Shown: piece by piece, positions 22,712 through 34,206 of the stretch
How the letters are laid out: each line of letters opens with the position of its first letter
Position numbering within the stretch: position 1 is the stretch's first letter
Assembly: GCA_964035575.1 (NCBI GenBank)
Contig: OZ037837.1
Location: 1,674,001-1,738,000 of the forward strand
Length of the DNA: 64,000 bases
Direction of reading: 5' to 3'
Source of the DNA: Rhynchopus sp. YZ270_cl-10
Lineage: Eukaryota; Euglenozoa; Diplonemea; Diplonemida; Diplonemidae
Position numbers and translations under genes: made by a program
The notes under the pieces: model-generated
Database searches by the model: none
What the model saw: the letters and a program-made list of their open reading frames with translations, nothing else
What the model was told of the DNA's origin: nothing

Positions 22712-25192
22712 ATGAAACGCCCGCCGGCTGTTGCAGTTGACCCGTTGGGGGAATCGAGAGATAGAGTTTACTTGCCGAGTAGTGAGGACAGCGACAACGC
22801 GACGGAGGGAGGAGGTGGCGGACGGATGGAGGGTGGAGGACGGATGGACGGTGGTGTGCGCACGGCACGCTTCCGCAACGTCTGCTCGCTGCTGTCGCAG
22901 GCGCTTGAGGAGCTCGAGCACTGCGAGAAAGACGAGATCGAGCGCACCGTGCTCGCACTCCACTTCACGCCCCTCGAGCGCCTGGTGCAGGACCGACTCT
23001 ACCTCGGGTTCTCGGAGATGCGTCCCAGCGGGCTTCTTGCACGCAGTCCTTCAGAAGTCTCGACGCAGTCTCTCCCACCCACCCTCTCAGTATGTTCGAT
23101 GTGGAATTTGTAGAAAAATTATAGGGGGAAAAAAGATCGGGTTTTTTGTTTGTGCTCAAATCCGGAAAACAAAAAGGTGAAAAAAATTGTATTGTGTTAA
23201 ACTGAAGTACGATTGTTGTTAATTGAGAACTCAAAGGAATACAGTGGACATGAAAATTGGCGACCAAAATATTGGCGGATTTTGGGGGTTTTCTTGTAAT
23301 TGGCGACTTTTTTGTAAGTAAGAGAAAACCGAATGGAGTGGGAACGCTAGTGAGAGCGCAGCGGAAACGATAGTGGGAACGCAACGAGCTTTTTTCATAA
23401 TGTTTTATTCTTCCCCACAAAATATCACGCGCAGAGAAACACTCGTTTTTCACACAGCGCGTCCGTTTGTTTGTTTTTCTCAAACGACACCTTTTTTCAA
23501 AAATTTCCTCCCCCCGGTATCACATATGATACTGATTTCCATGGATACACATGAAAAGGAGTTCCGTGCTATTCACAGAACTCGATAGGCGATTGAGCTT
23601 ATCTAACAACAACCAAAACAAAAGAAAGTACAAAGAAGAGAATAAAAAATGCAGGAAAAATAGACAAAGAGAAAAATAAAGAGATTTTGACAAAGTGAAC
23701 AATAAAAGTCGCCAATATTACTTGTCCTACTCTTGTCTTTTTCAATCTGTTTTGTTTTGCCTGCAGCGCTGCCTCCAATCTTTTTAGAACTTGACAACAA
23801 CTGGTTTTTATCAAAAAAAAGGGTCGGTTGGATTCCTTCAATACTACAATTTATTAATCCCATCATCTCCCATCACCCACAGGCCTCCTTCTTCCAGCAC
23901 ACCGGTACCTCTGTTGGTGCACGACGCCCCTCACAGTGCATATGCGGCAAGGTATGTGAATAGAAGATGCGATGGCCGATTTCATCGCCCGCTATGAAAA
24001 TTTTAGGTTTTACAACCCCTCACTCCCCCTCCCTAGTTAACTTGTTAAAGCAGCTATGCTGCGACATGGGGAGGTCTGGTGTTACTGTAGATGATAGTAT
24101 AAGATGCTTTGGTCCATTATTACCTTTATTACCTTACACCGCAAATGTTGGAATGGGAAAGACAAAACACACCACCTTCATCAGGAATTTTTTCCACAGA
24201 TTTGTTTCCCCCCCCGGTGTTTTTCCTTCCCTCTGCATGTCACAAACGAAACCCCTCACTCACATTGTTTTTTTTTTTGTTGCGCTTTCAGGACCTCATC
24301 GATGGATCAGTATCTGTACACCAGATCTCCCTCCCCCTCACTCCCCCTCACTCCCCCTCACTCCCTCTCACTCCTCACAATCAAACTTGTTTGAGCAGCT
24401 TTGCTGCGGATTGGGGGGTTCGGATAAAAAGACATACAAATAATAGCGACAATTCCTCTCACTTTTTGATTTTTTTCTACCACTTACTTACGGTAAGGTT
24501 GGAAGGCCTCCCACTCCCCACCACCACCACTCACCACCACCACCACTCACCACCTTCAGCTCCTCGCCGACGACTTCATCTCCTACTACAACGAAGGCCT
24601 CCTCGGAGAGCTCTCCCTCGACCGCCTGCAGGGATACTTCAAGGTCCACGGCCTTCCTTTGCCTCATGACCACTACGACGCACAGAGACGCCTTCTCGAC
24701 CACATGCGCCTCGAACGCGAAGAGGAGGAACGGCAGCAGGCCGCCAAGACGCCCCAAATTTCCGAGGATTCGGGGAGCGTGCGGAGCTATTCGAGCCTGC
24801 CGCTGGAGACAGGGGTGGAGGTGGGGGTGAAGAAGGAGACGAGGGTTAACAGGAACATCGCGGCAGCCTCTGTGGCGACGAGAAGAACACCTCCAAGCCA
24901 GACACTGATGCAGCGGCGAGGGTCGCTCAAGAAGGAGAAGGACGTTGCAAGCAACAAGCCACCTACAACAGTTACGACGCCACCTTCACAGCCGCGTCTC
25001 AGCAGGCATGGCTCGGCAGGGTCCCGAGGGAGTGGCGGAGGTGGTCGGGTGGCAGTAAGCGGTGTGGTAGTGTCCTCAGCGCTCCGCAAGGCCAGCAACG
25101 TTGCGCTGCATTCACCCAAATCTAAAGACGCAACCGGCAGTGTCAGAGCGAAAACTGCAGTGTGTCGGTTGAATCCTACCGTTAAAAAATGA
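22712..25192 (+). CDS. Hypothetical basic/acidic protein, probably four exons
   Basis: Proposed exons: 22712-23089, 23883-23951, 24292-24309 and 24560-25192, about 365 residues. Exon 1 starts at ATG after a pyrimidine tract and ends at GTATGTT; exon 2 ends at GTATGTG; both junctions are phase 0. The 18-base exon 3 is least certain because its donor is GTATCT; omitting it still keeps the frame. The protein has an N-terminal Ser/Gly-rich linker, a charged helical stretch, and in the last exon a segment LDRLQGYFKVHGLPLP with a loose likeness to a SAP motif. The C-terminus is Ser/Thr/Lys-rich and looks disordered. No family was assigned. Introns 2 and 3 share sequence, which hints at internal duplication. 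Confidence 0.6.
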
Positions 25193-25550
25193 GGTTGTGA
25201 TGATGGGGAAAAAAGAAAATAAAAGAAAGAAATTTGGAGAGGAGGATTGTCGAGTTGATATAGAGTATCAAAAGAAGAAAAAAATGGTGAGAGGATATTG
25301 GGGGTAATCCAAGGAAGGGGACCCCGTTTCGGGGTGCCAAAAAAAAAAAAAAAAAAACGCAAAAAAATTCAAGAAAAGGTCACAAAACTTCATTTTTTTT
25401 TGTGATTTTTTGCTATGTTTTTCTTTGAAACGTCCTGGATTACCCTAGGGGTAAGGGGAAGGATTTGGGGGTTTTTCTAAACCCGAAAAAGAGAAGTGTT
25501 TTGCATTCCTCATCAAAAGTAATGTGATATTGTGTCTATTGTAAAAACAA

Positions 25551-25620
25551 AACAGTGGAGATTGCACAAACTGTGGCAACACAACCGAGGCAACTACACT
25601 ACAACAATTTATCAAACAAA
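25551..25620. repeat. Dispersed repeat, AGTGGAGATTGCACA type
   Basis: Related copies lie at about 30137-30190 and 55828-55878, with a shorter one near 30247. Each runs from CAGTGGA through TGGCAACT to CAACAATTT(A/T)TCAAA and an A-rich end, which suggests a short retroposed (SINE-like) unit. Confidence 0.5.
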
Positions 25621-25668
25621 AAAAAATATAAGAAAAGTTGTCAGACCAGAGAGTTTCCTATTTTCCAC

Positions 25669-25753
25669 CTGATTTTTCCTGAAATTTGGTGTTTAGTGGT
25701 ATCAAAACCACTTTTAACACCACTAAACTCCACCAAATTTCAGGCAAAATCAG
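25669..25753. mobile_element. Small fold-back element, ends CTGATTTTTCCTGAAATTTG
   Basis: 85 bp, nearly all inverted repeat, ending CAGGCAAAATCAG. A longer relative (282 bp) lies at 32403-32684. No clear target duplication was found. Confidence 0.55.
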
Positions 25754-25887
25754 TTGAATTTCGTCTTATCTCTGCCACACTCTTTAGGGATACGGGGTGT
25801 GCTGTCTGCAAACATCCTAAGCCTCCAAACTACGTGGCATTGAGCAGTCACAAGAACACGTCTCGGGGGCGAGCGATTTATAACAAA

Positions 25888-25950
25888 AAAAACATAGTGG
25901 AGCACACTCTAGGGTGGCTACACTAATACAACCAAGTTTTCAAAAAAAAA
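25888..25950. repeat. Dispersed repeat ending AATACAACCAAGTTTTC + poly(A)
   Basis: Copies occur at 29353-29405, 55623-55675 and, reversed, at 16936-16976. The core is AGTGGAG, a variable CATCCTCGGGTGTC part, then CACTAATACAACCAAG and an A run. The A-rich 3' end suggests retroposition. Confidence 0.5.
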
Positions 25951-25986
25951 ACTATATTTTTTTTCCTTTTCTTTTCTGTATTATCC

Positions 25987-26807
25987 ACGTATGGCAAATG
26001 ATAATTTATTATGAGATCTCATAATAAATTATGAGATCATTATGCGCTATTATGCGCGCTCATAATAATCGCATAATGCATAATAGCGCATAATAGCGCA
26101 TAATGATTATGCGCTATTATGTGCTCATTATGTGCCCTACCCCAATGCCCCAAACCAGAAAATACCACCCTCAGATGTCCAAAAATCCATCTGCGCCCGG
26201 TTTTGAGCAGTTTTGAGCCTCAAGAAGCCCCGTATCTGCTTTTTTCAAAAATGTACATACAACTTGTACCTGCCCACCCCTCGTAGATAGAGCAACTCAC
26301 ACATCCATCACGCCTCAGTGTGAGCCAGGGGCCAGAAAAGCCCTCAAAGCCACATATTTTCACCCCAGAACCTATCCCGAGGGGTACCCAGGCGGTTTCG
26401 GGGTGTTTAGAGGGACTTGGTGGAACTTAGAACCATGTTTCAAAAAGTGTCAAGCACCTGGTACCAAAGGTTTTCCCACCCAAGGTATCTTAAGCCGTCA
26501 AAAAACGTGAAGTAGGTAATAAATCAAAGAAAACCCCCTGAAGTCAATAAAAACCACACCATAGGCCCATTTGTACCCCAAAATCGAATTCCGCCCGGTT
26601 TTGGGCACTTTTGACCACTTCTGAGCGACTTTTTTTGGGTGGGGGGGTGGGGGGTACGGCACATAATGAGCGCATAACGCCGCATAATTGGCGCATAATA
26701 GCACATAATAGCGCATAATAGCGCATAATAGCACATAATAGCGCATAATATCACATGTATTATGAGATCTCATAATAGCGCATAATATATTATCATTTGC
26801 CATACGT
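25987..26807. mobile_element. MITE with TIR ACGTATGGCAAATGATAAT and GCGCATAATA subterminal arrays
   Basis: 821 bp. Both ends carry ACGTATGGCAAATGATAAT in inverted orientation, followed inward by many direct and inverted units of about 10 bp, GCGCATAATA, which look like transposase-binding repeats. The interior is non-coding. No target duplication was recognised, so the superfamily is open. Confidence 0.7.
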
Positions 26808-28570
26808 GTTAAAATTATCAGTATTTATTTCTTCCACAAAAGCGGGTTACCACTTTTTGAGTTTTCATTATTATTTTTTTTACATAACAGCATCTTTTGG
26901 GTGTACCGACGTGTGAAAACCACCCAAAAAAAAAAAAAAAACACCGGTAAACAAATTAAAAAGGCACCCCCCCCATCGATTTACCCCTTGAGGGCCATTC
27001 TTTGGCCATCCAAAACCGCAAAATGCGCTACACCATAACAACACTGTTGGGTGTACCGACGTGAGCTTTCTTTGAGTTTTTAGATGTCCAAAACAGTCTC
27101 AGGCAGTCCCAACCATAGGTGCTCACCTAGCGTGGTCGACAGTCAAACCTGAATTCATTATCTCATCTTCTGTCAAAACTCTTTCGGGATTGAGACATTC
27201 TGTCTGAATAAGAGTTATTATCCCACCTCTCTTTTGTGGAATATTATATATGGGATATATGGGTATGTGTCCACACGAGGCACTAAGAGTCTCTAAAATT
27301 CACCTCTCCATGGCTACTTGCGTTTGGAACTCAAGGTTGTGAGTACTGTACGGTAATCTGATGCCTTCATACGTACTAAGGTAGAGGAAGCATTTTTAGG
27401 TGACGAAGAAACACAGAGAGGCTTTAGGGTCAGAACTGCACGGTTGGGGGTCCTCCCGGTACACCAAGGTCATGTACCAAAGGTGCACTGCCACGAGAGT
27501 GCTTTGTTTTTTCAAGTCAAATTGCAAGTTTCATTTATTGTCCTGGCCTTTTGTTGTCATGATACGAAACGAGTGTTTCTTCCCTACTTTTCTGATCTCC
27601 CTTTTTGTTGCTTTTTTTTTGTTCTTTTTTGACTGCATCCGTGGCTAACAACTTACAGTTTTTTCTTCTTTTCAATGTATTTTCAAAGAGAATAGCAGTC
27701 TTTTGACAACAACGAGGGTGATGGTCAATTACTGCCCCCAAGGGTCGGGGATCGTCTCCAGCCTTTCTCGATTTTTTTTTATTTTTTACGCACGCTACTT
27801 TCACGGAACGTATCGCATCGTTCACTCACCCAACCGTGCTCCGCAACACCACCACCCAACAGGTGAGAGATAGTGTGTGGAAGCCTCAACGCAAGCCAGT
27901 CAACATTCACTAAATAACTGGGAAGATAGGCCTTACAAGGTCGTAAAAAACGTAAAAAAAAACGTTAAAAAAAAAGTACGTATTTTTTCTACACCTCATA
28001 TAGTCATCTTTCAAGTTTTTTTTTTTTGGTGACCATATTTCTTTCTTTTGTTTCAGTGCCGAGGTCCAGGGCACTTTGCACTTCCCACATAATTTTTTTT
28101 GTTCGCTGAGAATGATTTGAGTTCCCCATTCCCCCCCCCCCCCCCATTTCCCCCCCCTCATTTGATCACTCCAAACAAAAGCATTTCAACAAAAGCTAAA
28201 CATAGTATTGCCAGACCATTATTTTGTGTTCTCAGCCACACTCTAAGGAATGTGAGATTGGTGAAGCGTGTGACCTAGGTTCATTTTCTTTTTTTTGTTT
28301 TGTTTTGTTTTTTTTTGCAATTCTATTATTTTTTTACCGACACAAGAAATACTAATATTGGAATCTGGAGCGATTCCACTACGTACCTTGTGTTGTGTCT
28401 CTCTGTCTGGCTTCTCCCTTTTTCCCCCTCCCTTCCCTACAGGACCGTGAAAAGGATTTGAATTGTAGTTTTACTTGGAGTTTTCACCGTTGTAAACCAA
28501 CGGTTAAACCACAAATAAAACCACAAGTCAAATCAAAAAGCTGCTCTCAAGGGTTGAGAACGACCTTTTT
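26808..28570. other. Intergenic AT-rich region
   Basis: No supported gene. GGGTGTACCGACGTG is repeated at about 26897 and 27049. Long pyrimidine and homopolymer runs; a C run sits near 28130-28160. About 27400-27425 has a partial AGAGAGGCTTTAGGGTC motif of the dispersed family described at 33169. Confidence 0.4.
27786..27895. repeat. Dispersed repeat, TTTACGCAC(A/G)CTACTTT type, copy 1
   Basis: About 110 bp, diverged copies at 29432-29525 and 31732-31835. All share CACGCTACTTT or CACACTACTTT, a CTCCGCA(A/T)CACCA segment, and CAGGTG(A/T)GA(G/A)ATAGTGTGTG near the end. Origin unknown. Confidence 0.5.
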
Positions 28571-28578
28571 ACTGTATC

Positions 28579-29325
28579 CAGACTTTCCGCGCTGAAGAAT
28601 CCGATGAAGAATTCTTCGAAAAAAAAAAAATCCCTAAAAAAAAAATTTTTCCAGTGAAGAATTCTTCATTGGAAAAAAATAAAAATAAAAAAAATTCCCG
28701 GAAAAAAAAAAACCCCCCCCCCCACATAAGCCTCTGAGAGTGACCAGAACTGGCCTCATGAACAAAGTGACCCCGTCACAGCCAGAACGCGACTCAATTG
28801 ATCAAACGCCGAACGAAAAGGAAACATGCAGCATGGCGAAAGGAAAAAAGTAGCGTACCGTGCGCCTGCGGCGCAAGTTTGCAACCCACCTTCCCATGAC
28901 ATAGTTTGGCTGTAAAAATGTGCAATTTTAAGCGCAATTTTTTGAAATGTTGCGTACCGTGGCTTCGCCAGGAGCCTTGATGCTATGACCACCGTTTCTT
29001 TTTGTACACGTACTGAGGTTACTGATAATTCGTGTGTCTGGTGCAAATATCAATCAAGTTGAACTCCTCAGTTGGATACCCGAGGAATTCTCTCATTCCG
29101 GGTCGGGCTCGACCGCGCTTTTTTATTTTATTTTTTGGAAATCTCAGGGACTGCGCTGGGACGCGTGTTTTGGGCCAGAACTCTAGTTTCTCCGCCGGAG
29201 GCCCTGAACTTGCGTTAACTTCCGGCGCGCGTAGCGCGCCGGGCTCGGGACGTATTTACCTTTTATGTACAAAATCACGATTCTTCATCAAAAATCGTAC
29301 CCAATGAAGGAGCGCGGAAACACTG
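28579..29325. mobile_element. hAT-type MITE, TIR CAGnnTTTCCGC, copy 1
   Basis: It starts CAGACTTTCCGCGCT and ends AGCGCGGAAACACTG, with an exact 8-bp duplication ACTGTATC on each side (28571-28578, 29326-29333). It is 747 bp with no long frame. GAAGAATTCTTC palindromes lie inside the left end. It carries the GCGTACCG core found in the elements at 6000 and 34207, and its ends match those of the element at 34261. Confidence 0.8.
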
Positions 29326-29431
29326 ACTGTATCTCACAAAAAAAAAATTATTATAGTGGAGTTCATCCTCGGGTGTCTACACTAATACAACCAAGTTTTC
29401 AAAAAAAAAAAAAAAAGGCTTTTTTTTTTTT

Positions 29432-29525
29432 ACGCACACTACTTTATGAGCGGAAAAGTGTCACGTCGTTCACCCCAACCATACTCCGCAACACCATCCA
29501 ACAGGTGAGAGATAGTGTGTGTGGA
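29432..29525. repeat. Dispersed TTTACGCACACTACTTT repeat, copy 2
   Basis: Second copy of the unit described at 27786. It follows a copy of the AATACAACCAAGTTTTC repeat and its A run, so the two repeats abut here. Confidence 0.5.
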
Positions 29526-32288
29526 AAACTTCAAACGTTCCACACACACTATTCAAACGCATCAAACAACTACAAGAAGGGGAGGGGTGAGGGAACGACA
29601 AATTACACTTTTTTTTTTCTCCCCAACAATTGAGTACCCTAGTTCGCACCAACGGGTACGTGGAGATGCGTAGCAAACAAAAAACTGTCTGTCTTCAGCA
29701 CCTTTTCCCCACTTCTTTTCGAAGCTTATGTATTTGTTTTGAGATACACTGTCACGAGAGGGATTTTGTATTTCAAGCCACATTTCCCCCCACCCCCTAT
29801 TTTTTCTGTACGGTACGTTTTGGCCCCCCCATGTTTTCCCTTCCCCATCGTCTCACTGTTTTGTATTTCTAGACTCAAAGCTAGAACCTTTATAAACCGA
29901 GCGTTCTTTTTAAGTGGTACCAGTGACGCTGTCTGCAAAATCTCTCTGGGCCACGTAACATAAAAATAAAACCCATCTTTTCTGTATCCCGAGTGACTAA
30001 GCACGCGAGGTTTGGGATCAGCTGTTCCACTTTATTTCTTTGGTGTACTTCGTTCGGGAGCAAAAAGAAAGGGTGCATGTGTTGACCCTCTCAAATACTT
30101 TCAGTTCTGTGAACTAATTATGTGAATCTATAAAAAACAGTGGATATTGCACAACCGTGGCAACTACACTACTCCAACAATTTATCAAAAAATAGGGGAA
30201 ACAATCTCCAAAATAAAAATAAACAAAACACTTCCCTCTGTAGAAAAAAGTGGAGATTTTGCACAACTGTGTCAACACAACCACCTACGCTAGATAGAAC
30301 AAAAAGAGCGGCCACACTGCCACGGCAAGCGCTATAGTGACGAGAGTGAATACCAAGTATATTATAAATGTTAAAAATGTAGTCTGTGGCATTCCTTATC
30401 ATCGATACCAGAAATTTTTTTTCAAAAAAAAAAGTGATTTGTTCGCCCCCTAAAGCCATCCCCTCGTAAGTAACATTTCACCCCCCTTTTTTTTCTCTCT
30501 TTTTTGAATAATTGTGTTGGGCTTTTGTGGCGTACTATGAAGGTAAGGTCGGAGGCTTTGATCAATATCAGTTTCTGTGTCAGAATGTGTGCACACGTGG
30601 AGGGCACATTCTTTTTCAACATTTTTTTTTAAAGAAGTTGATACGGTTGAAAAGGGATTCAACAACACAGGAGACATACGATGGAAAATAAGATGGTCGA
30701 AAATTCTCGGAGAGAATGGTGCAGGGCTGCCTCTCGAATGAAAGGAGGGGTGCGAGGATAGGACCATCCTGAAGGAGCACGGATGAGTCATACTGGAATG
30801 ACTAGTCGTAGTGATGATGAGTCAGTCATGTGACCATTGTTCGTATCCATAGAAACCAGCCCATCGTGCAAAAAGTAGTTTCATTCCATCAATTTTTTTT
30901 ATCATAAACAACCGAAGCTGGCATCTGACAAGAGGTACGGTACGCCTAAAAACCAACTGTTTTTTTTTTTTTTTTTTTTCAAAAAAAAGAGAAAAGAGAA
31001 CAAAAAAGAATGTCACAAGAGAGGGACGCTTGCGGGGCTATATATTTTTTTTGTGTATCTTGCTTCTTTGTTTTTTCTTTTTCTATTTTCAGTGTGGCAC
31101 TGGGGTCTAACATATGTACTGTCTTCCTCTGTTTTGGCTCATTTTTTTTTTTTATCTTTTTTTTAAAGGTGTGTGTGTGTGTGTATGCATGTTATAAATT
31201 CAATTTTTTCCCCGGGAAATTCCTGCACAGAATATTTCCCAAGGCACAGCAAATGAATCTGATGCCCCTCCCCGTTTTTTTTTTTTTGTGTTTTTTGAGT
31301 GCATTTCGCCCAAGTGAGGAGGCATGACTAAAGACCAAAAGAATATTTTTCTTGTCCAGATATCGTGTCTTGCCCTGACTACATAGGTAATAGCAGTGGT
31401 AGTTTTTTTTTTTGTATTTTTTGCAAGACAAACAGGCAATCAGTTTTTTCTTTGTTTATTCCTCACTGCGGGATGCTGACCAAAACAAAATGTGTGATGT
31501 ACGCATGGCGCATTGGTCTTCCTTCGTTTTCTGTCTTCTCTTGTTTTATTTGCTTTATTTGCTCTCATCTGACAAGATGACGTGTGTTTGCTGTTTGCTG
31601 GTACTTTTTTTACTCATTTTTTACCCATTTATTGGTAACCCCCCCCGCCGGTCCCCCCCCGGAGAGTGTTCTCCCTCACCAAAGTGCAACAAAGTGAGTG
31701 GTTTCCAAAAAAAACAAAATCCTCCCTTTTTTACGCACACTACTTTATAAGCGGAAAGTGTCACGTCGTTCTCTGTACTCCGCATCACCATCGCCCTGCA
31801 GGTGTGAAATAGTGTGTGTGGAAGCGTCAACGCATCAAACACCAAGAAGGGGGGTGAGGGAACGACAAGTGACACTTTTTCAAAAAATAAAATAAAATTT
31901 TAACGGCAGGTCTTCTGTCTTTTTAGAAAAACAAAAACAACAACAAAAATATTTTCTGGCTTTGACACACCGCTTTTCCCCCTCTTTTAGTACCTTTGCT
32001 GTGTGGTTCTTCTGCAAGGTTGTTGCTTATCTTTTTCATTTTTTGAAATTATCATTTTTTACATTTTTTTGCTCCTTTTTTTTGTCAACAAAAAAATGAA
32101 AAATCCCTCAGAGCAACAAAAAAAATTGCGTCCTTGCTCTTCTCTTCCCACAGTCTAATCGCTGTGCGCGAAAAACAAGAATAAAAGGAACCTATTCTTT
32201 TTTGTTGCCACATTTTTTGACATCATTTTTTGTTGTCCTCTCTCATGGAGTTGCCTCTCACCGAGTTGCCTCTCACCCTTTTTTTTTC
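29526..32288. other. Intergenic AT-rich region with dispersed repeats
   Basis: No supported gene; the frames present are low-complexity. It contains AGTGGA(G/T)ATT-type repeats at 30137-30190 and about 30247, and the third TTTACGCACACTACTTT copy at 31732-31835. Runs of A or T up to about 20 bases are frequent. Confidence 0.4.
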
Positions 32289-32345
32289 AGTGTCTGCGTC
32301 CGCCGATGTACGGTGAGGCGTTTGCACTTTCAACTTTTCTTTTTT
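32289..32345. repeat. Dispersed repeat, CTGCGTCCGCCG type
   Basis: Related copies at about 55529-55585 and 61003-61045. The shared stretch runs CTGCGTCC, then ACGGT(G/A)A, then GTTTGCACTTTCAACTT and a T run. One copy lies in an intron of the 58336 gene. Confidence 0.5.
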
Positions 32346-32402
32346 TTTTGTTTTTTGCTGTTTTTTTTTTTGTACATATCAACGGAGTATCATGTTCCCC
32401 AA

Positions 32403-32684
32403 CTGATTTTTCCCCTGAAATTTGGTGGAGTTTAGTGGAGTTTAGTGGTGGTATTTAAAAATTGAAACCACACTCCTACTTTTCTTTTTTATGTTTTCAC
32501 CCACCGCAAACAATAACGCAATAAAAAACAATAAAGGCAAAAGGGAGAGGTTGTGGTGAAACGCACACACCTCGACCTGTCGGTGAAACAGACTACTTCC
32601 TGTCAACACCAGTATAACATTTTGTGGTATTTAAACACCACCAAAACACCACCAAAACTCCATCAAATCTTCAGGCAAAATCAG
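32403..32684. mobile_element. Fold-back element, ends CTGATTTTT / AAAATCAG, longer copy
   Basis: 282 bp, arms CTGATTTTTCCCCTGAAATT and its diverged complement, with GTGGAGTTTAGTGG inside the left arm and ACCACCAAAACACC inside the right. It is related to 25669-25753. Confidence 0.55.
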
Positions 32685-33168
32685 GTTGGGTTCCCAGCCA
32701 TCTCATTTGGGTGCACATGAGGCAGTGTCCAGCTTCCAACTTTTTCTTTCTTTCAGTGTTCTTCACCCAGTGCTGACCACACCGTCTGTTCCCCCCTTTC
32801 TGTTGCATTGCGGCAGGACGTTAAAGGGCACAGATCGACTTTTCTTTCTCCATCTCTCCTCTGGCCTCAAAATTGCACGTCGTAAATTACCAAGTTTATC
32901 CAAGGAAAAGGCAAAATAAAAAGGACCAATTTGGGTCGTAGGAAAAAAAAATGAAGCTTTTTTAAAAAAAGCAGAGTTCGTTACCCCCTCTCTCCCGTCT
33001 CCATTCTCCTCAGTGCGTTTTTCGTAAAAATGGCCGCGGGGGTTTTTTGTAAGGTGATTAAGCGCGAGACAAATTGCCACCCATGAGCAGCAATAACACA
33101 ACAAAAAAAAAAAAAAAACAAACAAACGGCTGATGTCATGAATAAACAAACCAAAAAATAATCTAATC

Positions 33169-33215
33169 AGACTCAGCACGAGAGGCTTAGGGTCATCTTA
33201 TAAGCTTTTCTCTTT
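33169..33215. repeat. Dispersed repeat, GAGAGGCTTAGGTTCATCTT type
   Basis: About 40-bp copies occur at 49158-49200, 49296-49340 and 53533-53575, often followed by a T run. The order GTGAC-AAGCACGAGAGGCTTAG-GTTCAT-TATAA is constant. It may be a remnant of a small Pol III-type retroposon; no complete tRNA fold was seen. Confidence 0.45.
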
Positions 33216-33427
33216 TGTTTTATTACCTTACCGGTACCGGTATCCAAGAGGGGTGAAGGAAGGTTGTGGGAAAAGCCTTATTATACACAAGGTCACACAA
33301 CGCACCCATGCGCTTTTCAGAAAATGACTTGGCACAGCACGGCGTTAATGTGTTTAAAAACCAAACTATAGCTGTGAGATAGTTTCCCAAGGTAAGGGTT
33401 GAGGTATTTTTTTTTTTGGTCCTCACA

Positions 33428-34196
33428 CAGGGCGTTCGCTATCGCCATCGTTTTTTCCTGATCGTGGCGAAATGCCAAAAAACCCGAAATTTTTGGTTTT
33501 TTACTAGTGCTTAAAATAGGTCAAAAAAAATTTCCCGCCGGAGAGAAGCTAGTTCGTGGGGGTGAATCCCTGGTACTGAGTGGTCAAAAAAATTTTGCGA
33601 TTTGCGCGTGATCCCTTCCCCAGCACAAGTGCTATTACAGCTGAACTTTCCTGATATTAAAACCAGCAAAACGATGGAGAATTTCATCAATCCCCCCTCA
33701 CTGAGGGTCTCTTTGTGCTGTTTAATCAAACAGATGTACAAGAGAGAGGCATCTGTCATATGAGACTTCATCCTTATTTTGACTATTTTCAATAAACTAA
33801 AACGTCTCTCTGCCGTTGAAGGTAGAGTTGACACGAGTAGTGACACCTTCTATACCAGGGGGTACTGGACACCTTCAGCAGACTGCAGGATTGAGGAGCG
33901 AGCAGGAGTGCTGGGGAAACTTCCTTTCACGGCAGGCGGGTTTGCGGATGATTTTGAGTACAGTGGACACCCCCTCTGCGACCCCCCCTCCGGGGGGGTC
34001 GACAGGGTGGTGGGGAGAAATCTCTCTCTCTCTTTTTTTTTTTTTTTTTTTTCCCCCTTTTTTTTATTTATTTATTTATTTATACAGGGTTTCGCCCCGG
34101 TGGGGCGAAGCCCTGGGGCGAAATAAAATATCATTTTTTCAGGAAAAGATTTTTTTAACGAAAAAAAATATTTTTCGCCCCGGGGCGAACGCCCTG
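33428..34196. mobile_element. hAT-type MITE, TIR CAGGGCGTTCGC, copy 2
   Basis: 769 bp, ends CAGGGCGTTCGC and GCGAACGCCCTG, exact 8-bp duplication TCCTCACA at 33420-33427 and 34197-34204. It is the reverse-oriented, near-identical counterpart of 6048-6810. Confidence 0.85.
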
Positions 34197-34206
34197 TCCT
34201 CACAAA

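Noticed and set aside
26040-26790. Palindromic GCGCATAATA clusters as a replication origin or CRISPR
   Set aside because: They lie symmetrically inside terminal inverted repeats and are better explained as MITE subterminal repeats.
33169-33215. tRNA gene suggested by a GGTTCAT-like box in the GAGAGGCTTAGG repeats
   Set aside because: No cloverleaf arms or anticodon loop could be folded around the motif in any copy.
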